The notes: a model not told the origin generated them from the sequence alone. A stretch of 64,000 nucleotides of DNA from Cellulosilyticum lentocellum DSM 5427 (GCF_000178835.2 NC_015275.1:2253001-2317000), one strand, 5' to 3'; positions 27,402-37,222 are shown, numbered from the stretch's first letter. A program made the numbers and translations.

Positions 27402-28013
27402 ATGAAAGTGATTGGAATAGTAGGGGGAATAGGTGCGGGAAAATCAACAGTGGTAGCACTGATGAATGAAATAAAACCTATTCATAGTATATCAGCAGAT
27501 TTAATTGGTCATGAAATTTTACGAAAAGGCCAAAAGGGGTATGGGCCAGTAATAAAAGCTTTTGGTGAGTCTATTTTAGATGAAAGTGGAGAAATTGTAA
27601 GAGAGCGTTTAGGTAAAATGGTATTTGGAAATCCAGAGCGTTTAGAAAAGCTTAATGCCATTACACATCCACTTATTACAGAGATTATTAAGGAGCGTAT
27701 AGTGAGTTATCAGCAAATAGCACCTAGTCAACATATTGTTTTAGAAGCTGCTCTTTTAATCGAAAGCGGTTTGATTCAATTGACGGATGTAGTGATTGCT
27801 GTTTATGCAGAAGTATCGGAGAGAACCAAACGTGTTATGATGCGGGATGGCATTGATGAAACACAAATGATTCGCAGGCTTAAAGCACAAAAAGAGTGGG
27901 AAGAAATAGAAAGGGTAGCTGATTATATCATCGATAACAGTATTTCTTTAGAAGCTACTAAAATGCAAATTCAGCAAATTTTAATTGCACTTGAGGAGGA
28001 GGAAATAGGATGA
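27402..28013 (+). CDS. coaE: dephospho-CoA kinase
   Basis: CoaE phosphorylates dephospho-CoA in the last step of coenzyme A synthesis. The 203 residues begin with the P-loop GGIGAGKST (8-16), contain the DLIGHEILRKG substrate region and the lid motif RDGIDETQMIRRLKAQ. The order polA-coaE is common in Firmicutes. The stop codon overlaps the next start by four bases (ATGA). Confidence 0.95.
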   Translation: MKVIGIVGGIGAGKSTVVALMNEIKPIHSISADLIGHEILRKGQKGYGPVIKAFGESILDESGEIVRERLGKMVFGNPERLEKLNAITHPLITEIIKERIVSYQQIAPSQHIVLEAALLIESGLIQLTDVVIAVYAEVSERTKRVMMRDGIDETQMIRRLKAQKEWEEIERVADYIIDNSISLEATKMQIQQILIALEEEEIG

Positions 28014-29608
28014 AAAAGTGGCATAAAATAATAGGTGTTATGACTTTATTAGCGTTTTCGTTAGTTGGTTGTGGACGAGGAGAACTAGCGGAAGGCAAAC
28101 AGGAGCCTAATGAAGTAGAAGTAGAGCAAACAACAGCGCCTAAAACACCTGATAACCGCATGGTGATTGCTATGGATACACCAGTTACCTTACATCCTCT
28201 TTATAATACACAAGAAACAGTAGAACAAGCCTTATACCTTATATTTAGTCCACTTATTAATATTGAAGAAAACGGAACAATTAGCAGTAATTTAGCGGAA
28301 TCCTGGGTGGTTAATGAAAGTAATACAGCTATAACCATTACCCTAAAGAAAGATATAAAGTGGCATGATGGTATGTCTCTTACAACGGATGACGTACTAT
28401 ATACATTGAATCAAATAAAAGCTATTCCTGATAGTCCTTATAAAGATACAGTAGCTAACTTGCAAGAAATGGTGAAATTGGATGATACGACTTTCAAACT
28501 CGTCTATAAAGGGAGTTATAGTGGCGTGTTACAAACCTTATTTTTCCCTGTTATACCTGAACATATTTATAACGTATCAGGTGAAGATACATTAAATATT
28601 ACACCAGTAGGTTCCGGTCCTTATATGTATGAAAGTACCACGCCAGCTAAGTCTATTATGCTCAAAGCAAATCCAGGTTATTTTAAAGGAAAACCACAAA
28701 TTGAGGAAGTACAAATCAACTTTATTCCAGATCAACAAAGTATGTTATATGCTTTTAAGCAGGGGTTAATTGATGTAATCTATACTAAGGAAACGGAATG
28801 GGGTAAATATATTAATGATGAAGCTTCCACGGCATATGAGATGATATCTCCTGTTTATGAGTTCATGGGAGTTAATCACAACAAAGTGTTATTTCAAAAT
28901 GCAGCTATTAGGGAAGCATTACTTTATGGCATTAACAGACAGGAAATGGTTCATCTTTTTTATCTTGACCATGCGGTTGTAACAGATACACCTATTAGTC
29001 CTATTTCCTATTTATATGATAGAACATTGGAAATAAAAAGTTATGATAAAGAAAAAGCTAAGCTTTTACTTACTCAAGAAGGCTATGAGAAAGATGGAAA
29101 TACTGGATTTTTGAGTAAAAATGGTGCGCCACTTAGTTTTACCTTACTTGTTAATGAAGAAAATCGAGATCGCATGAAAGTTGCTAAACAAATACAAACT
29201 ATTTATAAAGAAATAGGTATCGATCTTAAGGTAGAAGCCGTAAATGAAACCACTTATTTAGAACGTATTCAGACAAAGCAATTTGATGCTTTTTTAGGAG
29301 GTTATCAGTTAGGTTATGCAACAGATTTAAGTTTTGCTCTTCATTCATCTAGTATTTTAAATGGGGAAAACTATACAAGTTATAAAGATCCACAAATGGA
29401 TGAGCTATTGCAACAGGCTTTTTTAGCAACACCTGAAGCAGCAATAGATGCTTATCAAAAATTACAACAATATTTTGTAAAACAGACACCTTATATTAGT
29501 TTGTATTTTAAAAAATCTGTTTTAATTACCCATAATGAAATTCAAGGTGACATTAAACCTACACCATTAAATATTTTTGCTAATGTAGAAAAATGGACTA
29601 GAAAATAA
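28010..29608 (+). CDS. peptide-type ABC transporter binding lipoprotein (SBP family 5)
   Basis: This 532-residue lipoprotein has a signal peptide ending SLVGC with Cys21 as the lipid anchor, then an E/Q-rich linker and a family 5 binding protein with signature regions such as AESWVVNESNTAITITLKKDI-like N-terminal strands, KWHDGMSLTTDDV, and PVGSGPY. These proteins bind oligopeptides, nickel complexes or sugars. No permease or ATPase genes adjoin; it is translationally coupled to coaE by a 4-bp overlap and followed by a strong terminator, so it is an orphan subunit that must use a transporter elsewhere, or act as a sensor. Confidence 0.9.
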   Translation: MKKWHKIIGVMTLLAFSLVGCGRGELAEGKQEPNEVEVEQTTAPKTPDNRMVIAMDTPVTLHPLYNTQETVEQALYLIFSPLINIEENGTISSNLAESWVVNESNTAITITLKKDIKWHDGMSLTTDDVLYTLNQIKAIPDSPYKDTVANLQEMVKLDDTTFKLVYKGSYSGVLQTLFFPVIPEHIYNVSGEDTLNITPVGSGPYMYESTTPAKSIMLKANPGYFKGKPQIEEVQINFIPDQQSMLYAFKQGLIDVIYTKETEWGKYINDEASTAYEMISPVYEFMGVNHNKVLFQNAAIREALLYGINRQEMVHLFYLDHAVVTDTPISPISYLYDRTLEIKSYDKEKAKLLLTQEGYEKDGNTGFLSKNGAPLSFTLLVNEENRDRMKVAKQIQTIYKEIGIDLKVEAVNETTYLERIQTKQFDAFLGGYQLGYATDLSFALHSSSILNGENYTSYKDPQMDELLQQAFLATPEAAIDAYQKLQQYFVKQTPYISLYFKKSVLITHNEIQGDIKPTPLNIFANVEKWTRK

Positions 29609-29646
29609 AATCAAAAGAACAAGGGATGCCTTGTTCTTTTGATTTT
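29607..29646 (+). terminator. Rho-independent terminator, perfect 18-bp stem
   Basis: AAAATCAAAAGAACAAGG and its exact complement enclose a 4-base loop. The A-rich and T-rich ends provide the terminal U tract. It overlaps the final bases of the preceding gene's stop. Confidence 0.9.
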
Positions 29647-29712
29647 ATGCATATTATTACTTTAAATTTAAATAACTATAGTGTAAAATGGTAAAAAGAA
29701 AGGCGATGGCCT

Positions 29713-29779
29713 ATGAGTAAATATCGCAACTATTTTTTTTAATGATAGCATTGTTGCTCCGTCAAGAATAAACCGCCCT
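29713..29779 (+). other. out-of-frame 5' end of the DUF4931 gene (frameshift in a T8 tract)
   Basis: ATG 29713 has GAAAGG about nine bases upstream and encodes MSKYRNYFF before a stop created by the eight T at 29733-29740. Removing one T joins it to the frame of the next entry and gives MSKYRNYFFNDSIVAPSR and then INRPMVGK, a natural N-terminus for the family. The in-frame ATG at 29780 has no binding site. So the intact gene probably starts here and is frameshifted by one base, in the sequence or in reality. Confidence 0.7.
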
Positions 29780-30613
29780 ATGGTGGGAAAGCAGAATGAA
29801 GCTTGTCCATTTTGCAAGGAAAATGAAAAGGAGTTAGAAGTGATTTATGATGAAGTATGGGAAGGAGAAAAGCTTCTTGTACGCATTTTAGCAAATAAAT
29901 ATCCTGTTATACCCATTCAAGGTGATTATGCAGGCTTACATGATGTCATTATTGATACAGCTAATCATTGGGAGCATCCTAAAGATTTTTCTCCAGAGCA
30001 TTGGCAGGTATTACTTTTAATGATGCAAAAAAGATGGCAACAACTAAGCAAGAATGAAAAAATAGTTTTTATACAAATTTTTAAAAATCATGGCTCTCTA
30101 GCAGGAGCCAGTATTTATCATTCCCACTGGCAATTAGTAGCTATGACTAAGATTCCTTATGGCATGATTTCACAGTATGAAAAATATCAAAAACAAAAAG
30201 AAAGCCCATGCTTTTTATGTGAAAGAAATCATTTAAAAGAGGCAATTCTTATAAAAGAAACTTCATTGTGGAGGCTTATTATACCACCAAACCCTGAGTT
30301 TAATTACGAAATTTGGTTAGTACCTAAAAGTCATAGACAACACTTTGGAGAGTTAGTACAAAAGGAAGTAGTAGAATTAGGAAACTTACTCAAACAATTA
30401 CTAATGGTTTACGATATCCTTTTGCCAGAGGGTGCTTTTAATATTTGTATGATGAGTGGTGATTTAAGAGGGGAGTGGCAATACCACTTTCATATTAAAT
30501 TAATGATGAGAATAGGTCATATTGCAGGTTTTGAAATTGCTACCCATTGCCATATTTTAATGATAGATAGGGAACAATATGCTTTAAGAATAAAACAACT
30601 ATTACAGGGATAG
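29780..30613 (+). CDS. DUF4931 / GalT-HIT-like nucleotidyltransferase-fold protein (5' end frameshifted)
   Basis: The 277 residues read in this frame belong to the HIT/GalT superfamily. CPFCKEN near the start and CFLCERN at about 144 are zinc-type CxxC pairs, and NHGSLAGASIYHSHWQLV has the HxHxQ active-site pattern of galactose-1-phosphate uridylyltransferase. The FKNHG-H-x-Q arrangement fits DUF4931 proteins. They are expected to handle a nucleotidylated substrate, but none is established. The true start is probably ATG 29713 with about 22 more residues, separated by a one-base frameshift in a T8 run. The stop is 11 bases before the FtsA-like gene. Confidence 0.8.
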   Translation: MVGKQNEACPFCKENEKELEVIYDEVWEGEKLLVRILANKYPVIPIQGDYAGLHDVIIDTANHWEHPKDFSPEHWQVLLLMMQKRWQQLSKNEKIVFIQIFKNHGSLAGASIYHSHWQLVAMTKIPYGMISQYEKYQKQKESPCFLCERNHLKEAILIKETSLWRLIIPPNPEFNYEIWLVPKSHRQHFGELVQKEVVELGNLLKQLLMVYDILLPEGAFNICMMSGDLRGEWQYHFHIKLMMRIGHIAGFEIATHCHILMIDREQYALRIKQLLQG

Positions 30614-30624
30614 GTGATGTACGC

Positions 30625-32688
30625 GTGAAGGACTATATAAGAGATACACTTTGCTTTGGTTTAGATATTGGCACCCGTACCGTTATAGGTGTGGTAGGTT
30701 ATAAGGAAGGTAATGAATTTGTCTTGGTAGACTATGAATGCATGGCTCATGAAGAACGAGCTATGATGGATGGGCAAATTCATGATATTCAAAAGGTATC
30801 TAAGGTGGTTTATGAAGTTAAAACAGCTTTAGAAAAACGCTTGAAATTAGAACTTAAAGAAGTAGCTATAGCAGCAGCTGGTCGTGCTTTAAGTACACAA
30901 ATTGTAAATGTAGCTCAAAATTATGAAGATGTCCAAGAATTTAACTTAAATCATATTCATCATTTGGAACTAGAAGGTGTAGAAAAAGCGAAGGCAATGC
31001 AACAAAGTGAAAATACAGATGCAGATTATTTCTGTGTTGCGTATTCGGTTATACAATATTTTCTAGATGATTATGTGATGGCTAATTTAGAAGGACATAA
31101 AGGTCATAGTATTGGTGCAAAGCTGATAGCTACTTTTTTACCTAAACAAGTGATTGATAGCCTATATGCGGTAACCGAGAGAGCTGAACTCGCAGTTAGC
31201 CATTTGACCTTAGAACCTATTGCAGCTATTAATGCAGTTATTCCAGAACAAATTAGATTACTTAATCTTGCTCTTGTAGATATAGGGGCAGGCACTTCTG
31301 ATATTGCCATTACAAAAGAAGGAAGTGTTGTAGCTTATGGAATGATTCCTACTGCTGGTGATGAAGTAACAGAAGCGATTATACATAAATACTTAGTTGA
31401 TTTTCAAACGGCAGAACGTATCAAAATACAAGCCTTAAATGAAGAGAGTATTACTTTTACAGATATCTTAGGACTTACTCAAAAAATAACGACTAAAGAA
31501 CTAAAAAAGGTAATGGCACCAGTAATTGATACACTTACCTTACAAATTGCAACTAAGATTGTGGAACTCAACGGTAATAATCCACCTAATGCTGTGTTCT
31601 GTGTAGGAGGAGGCAGCCAGATGTTTGGTTTTACTACTCGTCTAGCTCAGCATTTAAAGTTAGCAGAACAAAGAGTGGCCGTTCGTAGTACGACACACTT
31701 GGTTCATATAAAAGATGAAATTGGCATGATTGATAGTCCTGAAATGATTACACCACTAGGCATTTGTATGACGACGATACAAAATAAATATAGTCAATTT
31801 ACATTCGTTAATCTAAATGGTCAAAAAGTACAGCTTTTAAATGCCAAGAAGCTAACCGTATTAGATGCTATTGTAGCTATGGGAATAGAACATACAGCCA
31901 TATTCCCTAAAAAAGGTGAGACATTAATGTTCAAATTAAACGGTGAAAGAAGGCGCATTAAAGGGGAGAATGGTATACCAGCTTCTATTTTATTAAATGG
32001 TGAAACTGCAACCATTCATGACCATATTCAAGACGGAGATACAATTCAGGTAGAATTTGGTGTAAATGGGACACCTGGTAAAGCAAATTTGGCAGACTTC
32101 TGTAAAATAGAAAAGAAAATAAGTATAGAAGGAAAAAATATGACTTTGCCCTTAGTAAAGGTTGGAGGTCATATTGTTTCTGGGAATTATGAGATTATGT
32201 CAAATGACTTAATTGAAGTACAATCGATTCAAACAGTAGCAGAACTTTTAGAAGCTATGTCAATAGATCCTAAAAATAAACTGATTACAGTTGATTTTGA
32301 ACCAGTTAATTTAGATTATGTCCTAAAAGATGGAGATGCTTTGCTTATTGATACAAAAGTGAAGGGGATGCAGGAACAAAATGCAGCATCGGTAACAGAA
32401 AGAAGGATACCTGAAGAAAAAGAGACACCAATAATAGAAGAATCTCATCAAAGTAGTAGGGTGTCAGAGAAAGTAATGAGTGAAAATCTGTATATTATTG
32501 CAAATGATAAGACTGTTGCTTTGCCTAAAAAAGAGTCCGATTACATTTTTGCGAGTATATTTGATTTTATAGATTTTGATTTAAGTAAACCTCAAGGAAC
32601 AGTTCAGTTAGAGAGAAATGGTCAACCTGGTGCTTTAACAGATGTTTTACAAGATGGGGATGTACTTAAAATTTTTTGGAAGAAATAA
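30625..32688 (+). CDS. FtsA-like actin-family protein with long beta-grasp-like C-terminal tail
   Basis: The 687-residue protein starts at GTG after AGGTGA. Residues 8-370 form an FtsA/PilM-type actin fold: phosphate-1 loop GLDIGTRTVIGVVG, phosphate-2 loop LVDIGAGTSDIAITKEG, and adenosine motif CVGGGSQMFG. Beyond residue 390 is an extra region of nearly 300 residues not found in classical FtsA (about 420). It repeats a strand motif of the form L-x-DGD-x-L-x-I: IQDGDTIQV (about 469), LKDGDALLID (about 568) and LQDGDVLKIFW at the very end, suggesting several small ubiquitin-like or beta-grasp modules. A cytoskeletal or membrane-scaffold role in division or envelope assembly is inference. No ftsZ adjoins. 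Confidence 0.82.
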   Translation: MKDYIRDTLCFGLDIGTRTVIGVVGYKEGNEFVLVDYECMAHEERAMMDGQIHDIQKVSKVVYEVKTALEKRLKLELKEVAIAAAGRALSTQIVNVAQNYEDVQEFNLNHIHHLELEGVEKAKAMQQSENTDADYFCVAYSVIQYFLDDYVMANLEGHKGHSIGAKLIATFLPKQVIDSLYAVTERAELAVSHLTLEPIAAINAVIPEQIRLLNLALVDIGAGTSDIAITKEGSVVAYGMIPTAGDEVTEAIIHKYLVDFQTAERIKIQALNEESITFTDILGLTQKITTKELKKVMAPVIDTLTLQIATKIVELNGNNPPNAVFCVGGGSQMFGFTTRLAQHLKLAEQRVAVRSTTHLVHIKDEIGMIDSPEMITPLGICMTTIQNKYSQFTFVNLNGQKVQLLNAKKLTVLDAIVAMGIEHTAIFPKKGETLMFKLNGERRRIKGENGIPASILLNGETATIHDHIQDGDTIQVEFGVNGTPGKANLADFCKIEKKISIEGKNMTLPLVKVGGHIVSGNYEIMSNDLIEVQSIQTVAELLEAMSIDPKNKLITVDFEPVNLDYVLKDGDALLIDTKVKGMQEQNAASVTERRIPEEKETPIIEESHQSSRVSEKVMSENLYIIANDKTVALPKKESDYIFASIFDFIDFDLSKPQGTVQLERNGQPGALTDVLQDGDVLKIFWKK

Positions 32689-32703
32689 CAGGAGGATAGG
32701 AAA

Positions 32704-32973
32704 ATGAAAGGGATTATTACAGTAGTAGGAAAAGATAAAGTAGGGATTATTGCAAAGGTGTGTACTTTTTTAAGTGGTGAAAATATTAATATTTTAGACA
32801 TTTCACAGACTATCGTTCAAGATTACTTTAATATGATGATGATTGTAGATATTACGGCAATAGAAAAAGATTTTGAGAAAGTGGTAGATGCACTTGTTGC
32901 ATTAGGACAGGAGATTGGCGTAGACATTCGTCTTCAGCATCAAGATATTTTTGACAATATGCACCGTATTTAA
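32704..32973 (+). CDS. ACT domain protein, UPF0237 family
   Basis: This 89-residue single ACT domain begins MKGIITVVGKDKVGIIAKV and has ISQTIVQDYFNMMMIVDI. ACT domains bind amino acids or related small ligands. The family is typically encoded directly before a UPF0210 protein, as here, so the two probably act together. A GGAGG site precedes the ATG. Confidence 0.92.
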   Translation: MKGIITVVGKDKVGIIAKVCTFLSGENINILDISQTIVQDYFNMMMIVDITAIEKDFEKVVDALVALGQEIGVDIRLQHQDIFDNMHRI

Positions 32974-33029
32974 AACATTCAGGGGAAATGATGTGAGAAG
33001 GTGTTTTCAAAAAGAAAGGAATAAAAACC

Positions 33030-34388
33030 ATGATTTCAAGATATGAAGTGCAAGAAACCAATAAAATGATTCAAGAAGATAATTTAGATATTCGTACCAT
33101 TACCATGGGTATTAATTTGATGGATTGTATATCAGATGATATGAATAAACTATGTGATAATATCTACGAAAAAATCACAAGCAAAGCTGAGCATTTAGTA
33201 GAAACAGGAGAAATAATCTCTAAGAAGTATGGCATTCCTATTGTTAATAAACGTATTTCAGTTACACCTATTGCTTTAGTAGGTGGAGCTACTAAAGCTA
33301 ATTCATATGTACCTATTGCTAAAGCCTTAGACCGTGCGGCACAAACCGTAGGTGTTAACTTTATTGGGGGTTTTTCGGCTCTTGTGCATAAAGGATGCTC
33401 AAATGCAGATAATGTGCTTATAGAGTCTATTCCAGAAGCACTCGCGGTAACACAGAATGTATGTTCATCTGTGAATGTAGGAACAACACGTACAGGTATT
33501 AATATGGATGCTGTTAAACGTATGGGTGAAATTATTAAATTAACCGCAGAGCGTACAGCAGACCGTGGTAGCATTGGTTGTGCTAAACTAGTTGTCTTCT
33601 GTAATGCACCAGAAGATAATCCATTTATGGCAGGTGCTTTTCATGGTGTAGGTGAAAGAGATACCGTTATTAATGTGGGTGTTAGTGGCCCGGGTGTTGT
33701 AAAAAAAGCACTAGAGACTGCAAGAGGTGCTGATTTCGAAACTTTATGTGAAACTATTAAACGTACAGCTTTCAAGATTACAAGAGCAGGGCAAATGGTA
33801 GCCAAAGAGGCGTCTAGCATATTAGATATACCTTTTGGAATTATCGACTTATCTTTAGCCCCAACTCCAGCGGTAGGAGATAGTATTGCTGAGATTTTTG
33901 AAGAAATGGGGCTCGAAAGTGCTGGGGCACCAGGAACAACAGCTGCCCTTGCGATTTTAAATGATTGCGTAAAAAAAGGTGGCGTTATGGCTTCATCTTA
34001 TGTAGGTGGATTAAGTGGTGCTTTCATTCCTGTAAGTGAAGATCACGCTATGATTAAAGCAGCTGAAAGAGGTGCTCTTACACTCGAAAAACTAGAAGCT
34101 ATGACTTGTGTGTGCTCAGTGGGGCTTGATATGGTTGCTATTCCAGGAGCTACAAGTGCAGCTACTATTTCGGGAATTTTAGCTGATGAGATGGCTATTG
34201 GTATGATTAATGCTAAAACGACAGCTGTTAGAATTATTCCAGTTATTGGGAAGGGTGTAGGCGAACAAGTAGAGTTTGGTGGTCTTTTAGGTTATGCACC
34301 TATTATGCCAGTTAATAACTATAAATGTGATGCCTTTATAGCAAGAGGTGGTAGAATACCAGCGCCTATTCATAGTTTTAAAAATTAA
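33030..34388 (+). CDS. PFL-like family protein, UPF0210
   Basis: The 452 residues match the UPF0210 (DUF711) family, whose fold resembles pyruvate formate-lyase-like barrels although no glycyl radical motif is visible. Conserved stretches include [43 protein letters not shown] and GRIPAPIHS at the C-terminus. Activity is not established. Pairing with the ACT domain protein suggests control by a small molecule. AGAAAGGAA precedes ATG 33030. Confidence 0.92.
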   Translation: MISRYEVQETNKMIQEDNLDIRTITMGINLMDCISDDMNKLCDNIYEKITSKAEHLVETGEIISKKYGIPIVNKRISVTPIALVGGATKANSYVPIAKALDRAAQTVGVNFIGGFSALVHKGCSNADNVLIESIPEALAVTQNVCSSVNVGTTRTGINMDAVKRMGEIIKLTAERTADRGSIGCAKLVVFCNAPEDNPFMAGAFHGVGERDTVINVGVSGPGVVKKALETARGADFETLCETIKRTAFKITRAGQMVAKEASSILDIPFGIIDLSLAPTPAVGDSIAEIFEEMGLESAGAPGTTAALAILNDCVKKGGVMASSYVGGLSGAFIPVSEDHAMIKAAERGALTLEKLEAMTCVCSVGLDMVAIPGATSAATISGILADEMAIGMINAKTTAVRIIPVIGKGVGEQVEFGGLLGYAPIMPVNNYKCDAFIARGGRIPAPIHSFKN

Positions 34389-34411
34389 TTTGGTTAAAAG
34401 GAGAAATACTT

Positions 34412-35872
34412 ATGTCAGACGTTTTAAAAGCATTACAGCCTAGGAAAGTATTTGAGTATTTTGAAGTAATTAGTAACATTCCACGTGGTTCAGGAAATGA
34501 AAGAGTCATTAGTGATTATATGGTGAAATTTGCTACTGATCTTGGATTAGAGGTAAAGCAAGATGAAGCTTATAACATCTATATTAAAAAGCCTGCAACC
34601 CCAGGTTATGAAAATGCACCAACAGTGATTTTACAGGGACATCTAGATATGGTGTGTGAAAAAAACAAAGAAACGGTACATGATTTTGAAAAAGATGGTC
34701 TTGAGCTTTATATAGAAGGGGATTGGATCGGTGCCAAAGGAACAACGTTAGGTGCTGATAATGGTATTGCTATTGCATATCAAATGGCAGTTTTAGCAGA
34801 CGATACCCTTAAGCATCCTGCACTTGAATGTTTAATGACTACAGATGAAGAACGTGGCATGAGCGGTGTTGCTCATTTACATCCTGAGTACTTATCAGGT
34901 AAGGTGCTATTAAATTTAGATACAGATGTAGAAGGTGAATTTTTATTAAGCTGTGCAGGTGGTGCCAAGGCATATCTGACCATGGTTTTAGATAAAGAAG
35001 CAGCTAGTCATGAATTAGTGTATTATCGTTTAGTTTTAAATGGTTTAAAAGGTGGGCATTCAGGTGCGGATATTCACTTTGAAAGAGCCAATGCACATAT
35101 TTTAATGGGGCGTATGCTATATGCTTTAAAAAGTAAAATAGACTTCAAACTAGCTGAAATAATAGGTGGGTCTAAGGATAATGTGATCACTCGTGAATGT
35201 GAAGTGACTATAGCCGTTAAAAAAGAACAAGTAGAGACATTGAAAGCTACAGCTTATGAAATGGTAGAGGTATTTCAAAAAGAATACAGTGCCCAAGAGG
35301 AACATATTTGCCTTACATTAGAAGAAGTTGCAGTTCCTAAAGAGGTGCTAATAGACGATTGTTTAAATAGACTCATAGATATTCTTGTAATGCTTCCTAA
35401 TGGCGTTATGGGTTACGATCAACACATGAAAGGGTTAGTTCAAACATCACTTAACTTGGGAATTTTACAAATGCATAGTGACCGCATCGAATTAGGAAGT
35501 GCAGTGCGTAGCAGTGTTGCTTCTCGCAAGGTAGAGTTACTTGCAAAATTAGAAGCTTTTAGCCGAGCTTTTAATTTAAAATTTGAAGTAAAAGGTGATT
35601 ATCCTGCATGGCAATATAATGAAAAATCTCGTATTAGAGAATGTGTAGGTGAACTTTATATGAAGATGTACGGTAAGGAACCTATCATGACAGCTATTCA
35701 TGCTGGACTTGAATGCGGTTTTATTGCTGAGAAATTACCGGGCCTTGATATGATTTCGTTTGGGCCTAATGTGAAACATATTCACTCACCACAAGAAGTG
35801 GCAAGTATTTCTTCTATGGCTCGCGTTTATGAATATCTTGTTAAACTTTTGGAAAACCTAGTAGCGTACTAA
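34412..35872 (+). CDS. pepD: aminoacyl-histidine dipeptidase (M20 family)
   Basis: The 486-residue cytoplasmic zinc dipeptidase of the M20C (PepD) type cleaves dipeptides, classically carnosine-like Xaa-His. It starts with a variant of LQPRKVFEYFEVISNIPRGS, contains the zinc and catalytic motifs QGHLDMVCEKN, TTLGADNGIAIA and TTDEERGMSG, and has the C-terminal AIHAGLECGF with the last zinc histidine. AAAGGAG lies eight bases before the ATG. It may form one transcript with the following exporter (20-bp gap). Confidence 0.95.
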   Translation: MSDVLKALQPRKVFEYFEVISNIPRGSGNERVISDYMVKFATDLGLEVKQDEAYNIYIKKPATPGYENAPTVILQGHLDMVCEKNKETVHDFEKDGLELYIEGDWIGAKGTTLGADNGIAIAYQMAVLADDTLKHPALECLMTTDEERGMSGVAHLHPEYLSGKVLLNLDTDVEGEFLLSCAGGAKAYLTMVLDKEAASHELVYYRLVLNGLKGGHSGADIHFERANAHILMGRMLYALKSKIDFKLAEIIGGSKDNVITRECEVTIAVKKEQVETLKATAYEMVEVFQKEYSAQEEHICLTLEEVAVPKEVLIDDCLNRLIDILVMLPNGVMGYDQHMKGLVQTSLNLGILQMHSDRIELGSAVRSSVASRKVELLAKLEAFSRAFNLKFEVKGDYPAWQYNEKSRIRECVGELYMKMYGKEPIMTAIHAGLECGFIAEKLPGLDMISFGPNVKHIHSPQEVASISSMARVYEYLVKLLENLVAY

Positions 35873-35891
35873 ATACGGGAGGCTACTTACT

Positions 35892-37151
35892 ATGAAAATC
35901 GAAAAAAATAATCGCTATTTTACAATAGCGGCATATGCTGTAGGAGCATGTCTAGTAACCGTCATTGGTATATTAGCCGTACTTCATTTTAAGGAGGTAT
36001 GGGCTGCTATTTGTAAAGTATTTGGGCTTATTTATTGGTTATTAAAACCGCTTATTTTGGGGTTTGTTATTGCTTACCTTTTGGATCCGATTGTGGAGTT
36101 TTATGAAAATAGATGCCATAAGATAAAAGGAAAAGAACTATTTCATAGTAAGAAAGACCAAGCCGAAAGTGATTTAAATCATCCAAAGCGTTGGCATATG
36201 AGAACTGTGCCAACGCTTTTTACATTTTTAACAGTTATTATGGTATTAGGTTTGTTCATTTTAATCATAGTAATGAATATAGAAGCTATTGCAGGCAACT
36301 TTTCCTTGCTTGGAATCAAAGAAAGTATCAATCGCTATTTAGCTTATTTTGAAAATATGCTAGAGGGCGTCAATCGGTTTACGAATGAAATGGGGATTTT
36401 GAGAGGACAAGAAGGAATTGTGCAGAAGGTTTATAGTGCTATTAATGATTTTGTTTTAAGATTGTCTAACCAATTTCTAAACTCCTTAACCACCATAGGA
36501 TTAAATACTATGAATCTTTTGTTAGCTTTCGTTATAGCTTTTTATTTGCTTCAAGATAAACAGCGTTGCATTGCTGTAGTTAAAAAAGCCAGCTACACAC
36601 TGTTAAAACCTAAAATTTATAGACATACTATGGTACTTTGTCATGACATTGACTATGTTTTTTCAGGATATATTAGAGGGCAAATTATTGATGCAATGAT
36701 TGTAGCTGTATTAACAAGCTTGGCTTTAACAGTTATTCAGCTGGACTTTGCTATTATTATTGGTGTTATTGCAGGCATATTCAATTTGATTCCTTATTTT
36801 GGACCTATTGTAGGTTTTATTTTAGCCATCATTATTGGCATTCTAGATCCTAATCCAATGAAAGCTGTTTATGGAGCAATAGCTATTTTGATCATTCAGC
36901 AAATAGATGGATGGATTATTGTCCCTAAAGTAGTAGGAGAGTGTGTCAAACTTCACCCGGTTATTGTATTATTAGCGATTTTAATTGGTGGTAATTTATT
37001 TGGTTTAATGGGAATGCTTATTGGTGTACCAGTGGCAGCTTTCATTAGATTAGTTTTACTCAGATACGTAACAGAACTGTTTCCAGATGGAGAAGAAGTA
37101 CTAGAGGAGGAAATAGCCTCTCAGGCCAAAGAAGAAATAAAAGAGAAATAA
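35892..37151 (+). CDS. AI-2E family transporter
   Basis: This 419-residue membrane protein has about eight predicted membrane segments, two near the N-terminus, one near 110-130, and a C-terminal block with GIIAGIFNLIPYFGPIVG-like sequence (IAGIFNLIPYFGPIVGF) and GGNLFGLMGMLIGVPVAA, the signatures of the AI-2E/YdiK/PerM family. Members export autoinducer-2 or exchange sodium and protons; which applies here is unknown. The acidic C-terminal tail is cytoplasmic. A hairpin follows and is shared with convergent tyrS. Confidence 0.9.
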   Translation: MKIEKNNRYFTIAAYAVGACLVTVIGILAVLHFKEVWAAICKVFGLIYWLLKPLILGFVIAYLLDPIVEFYENRCHKIKGKELFHSKKDQAESDLNHPKRWHMRTVPTLFTFLTVIMVLGLFILIIVMNIEAIAGNFSLLGIKESINRYLAYFENMLEGVNRFTNEMGILRGQEGIVQKVYSAINDFVLRLSNQFLNSLTTIGLNTMNLLLAFVIAFYLLQDKQRCIAVVKKASYTLLKPKIYRHTMVLCHDIDYVFSGYIRGQIIDAMIVAVLTSLALTVIQLDFAIIIGVIAGIFNLIPYFGPIVGFILAIIIGILDPNPMKAVYGAIAILIIQQIDGWIIVPKVVGECVKLHPVIVLLAILIGGNLFGLMGMLIGVPVAAFIRLVLLRYVTELFPDGEEVLEEEIASQAKEEIKEK

Positions 37152-37166
37152 CCACATATAAAAAGT

Positions 37167-37213
37167 AAAAGGCACCTCATTATAACCATTAAGGAATAAT
37201 AAGGTGTCTTTTT
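37167..37213. terminator. bidirectional terminator between the AI-2E family gene and tyrS
   Basis: AAAGGCACCT pairs with AGGTGTCTTT, with an imperfect AT-rich inner stem and T runs on both strands. Confidence 0.75.
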
Positions 37214-37222
37214 GTGAGTCTA

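Noticed and set aside
29780-30613. DUF4931 gene as a decayed pseudogene
   Set aside because: Only a single-base change at a homopolymer separates it from an intact gene, and the remaining 277 codons are free of stops with all motifs kept.
33164-33574. Long open frame of 136 codons on the minus strand inside the UPF0210 gene
   Set aside because: It lies wholly inside a well-supported plus-strand gene, has no ribosome binding site, and reads like a shadow of codon bias. The same holds for minus-strand frames at 15998-16309, 17875-18225 and 58013-58330.
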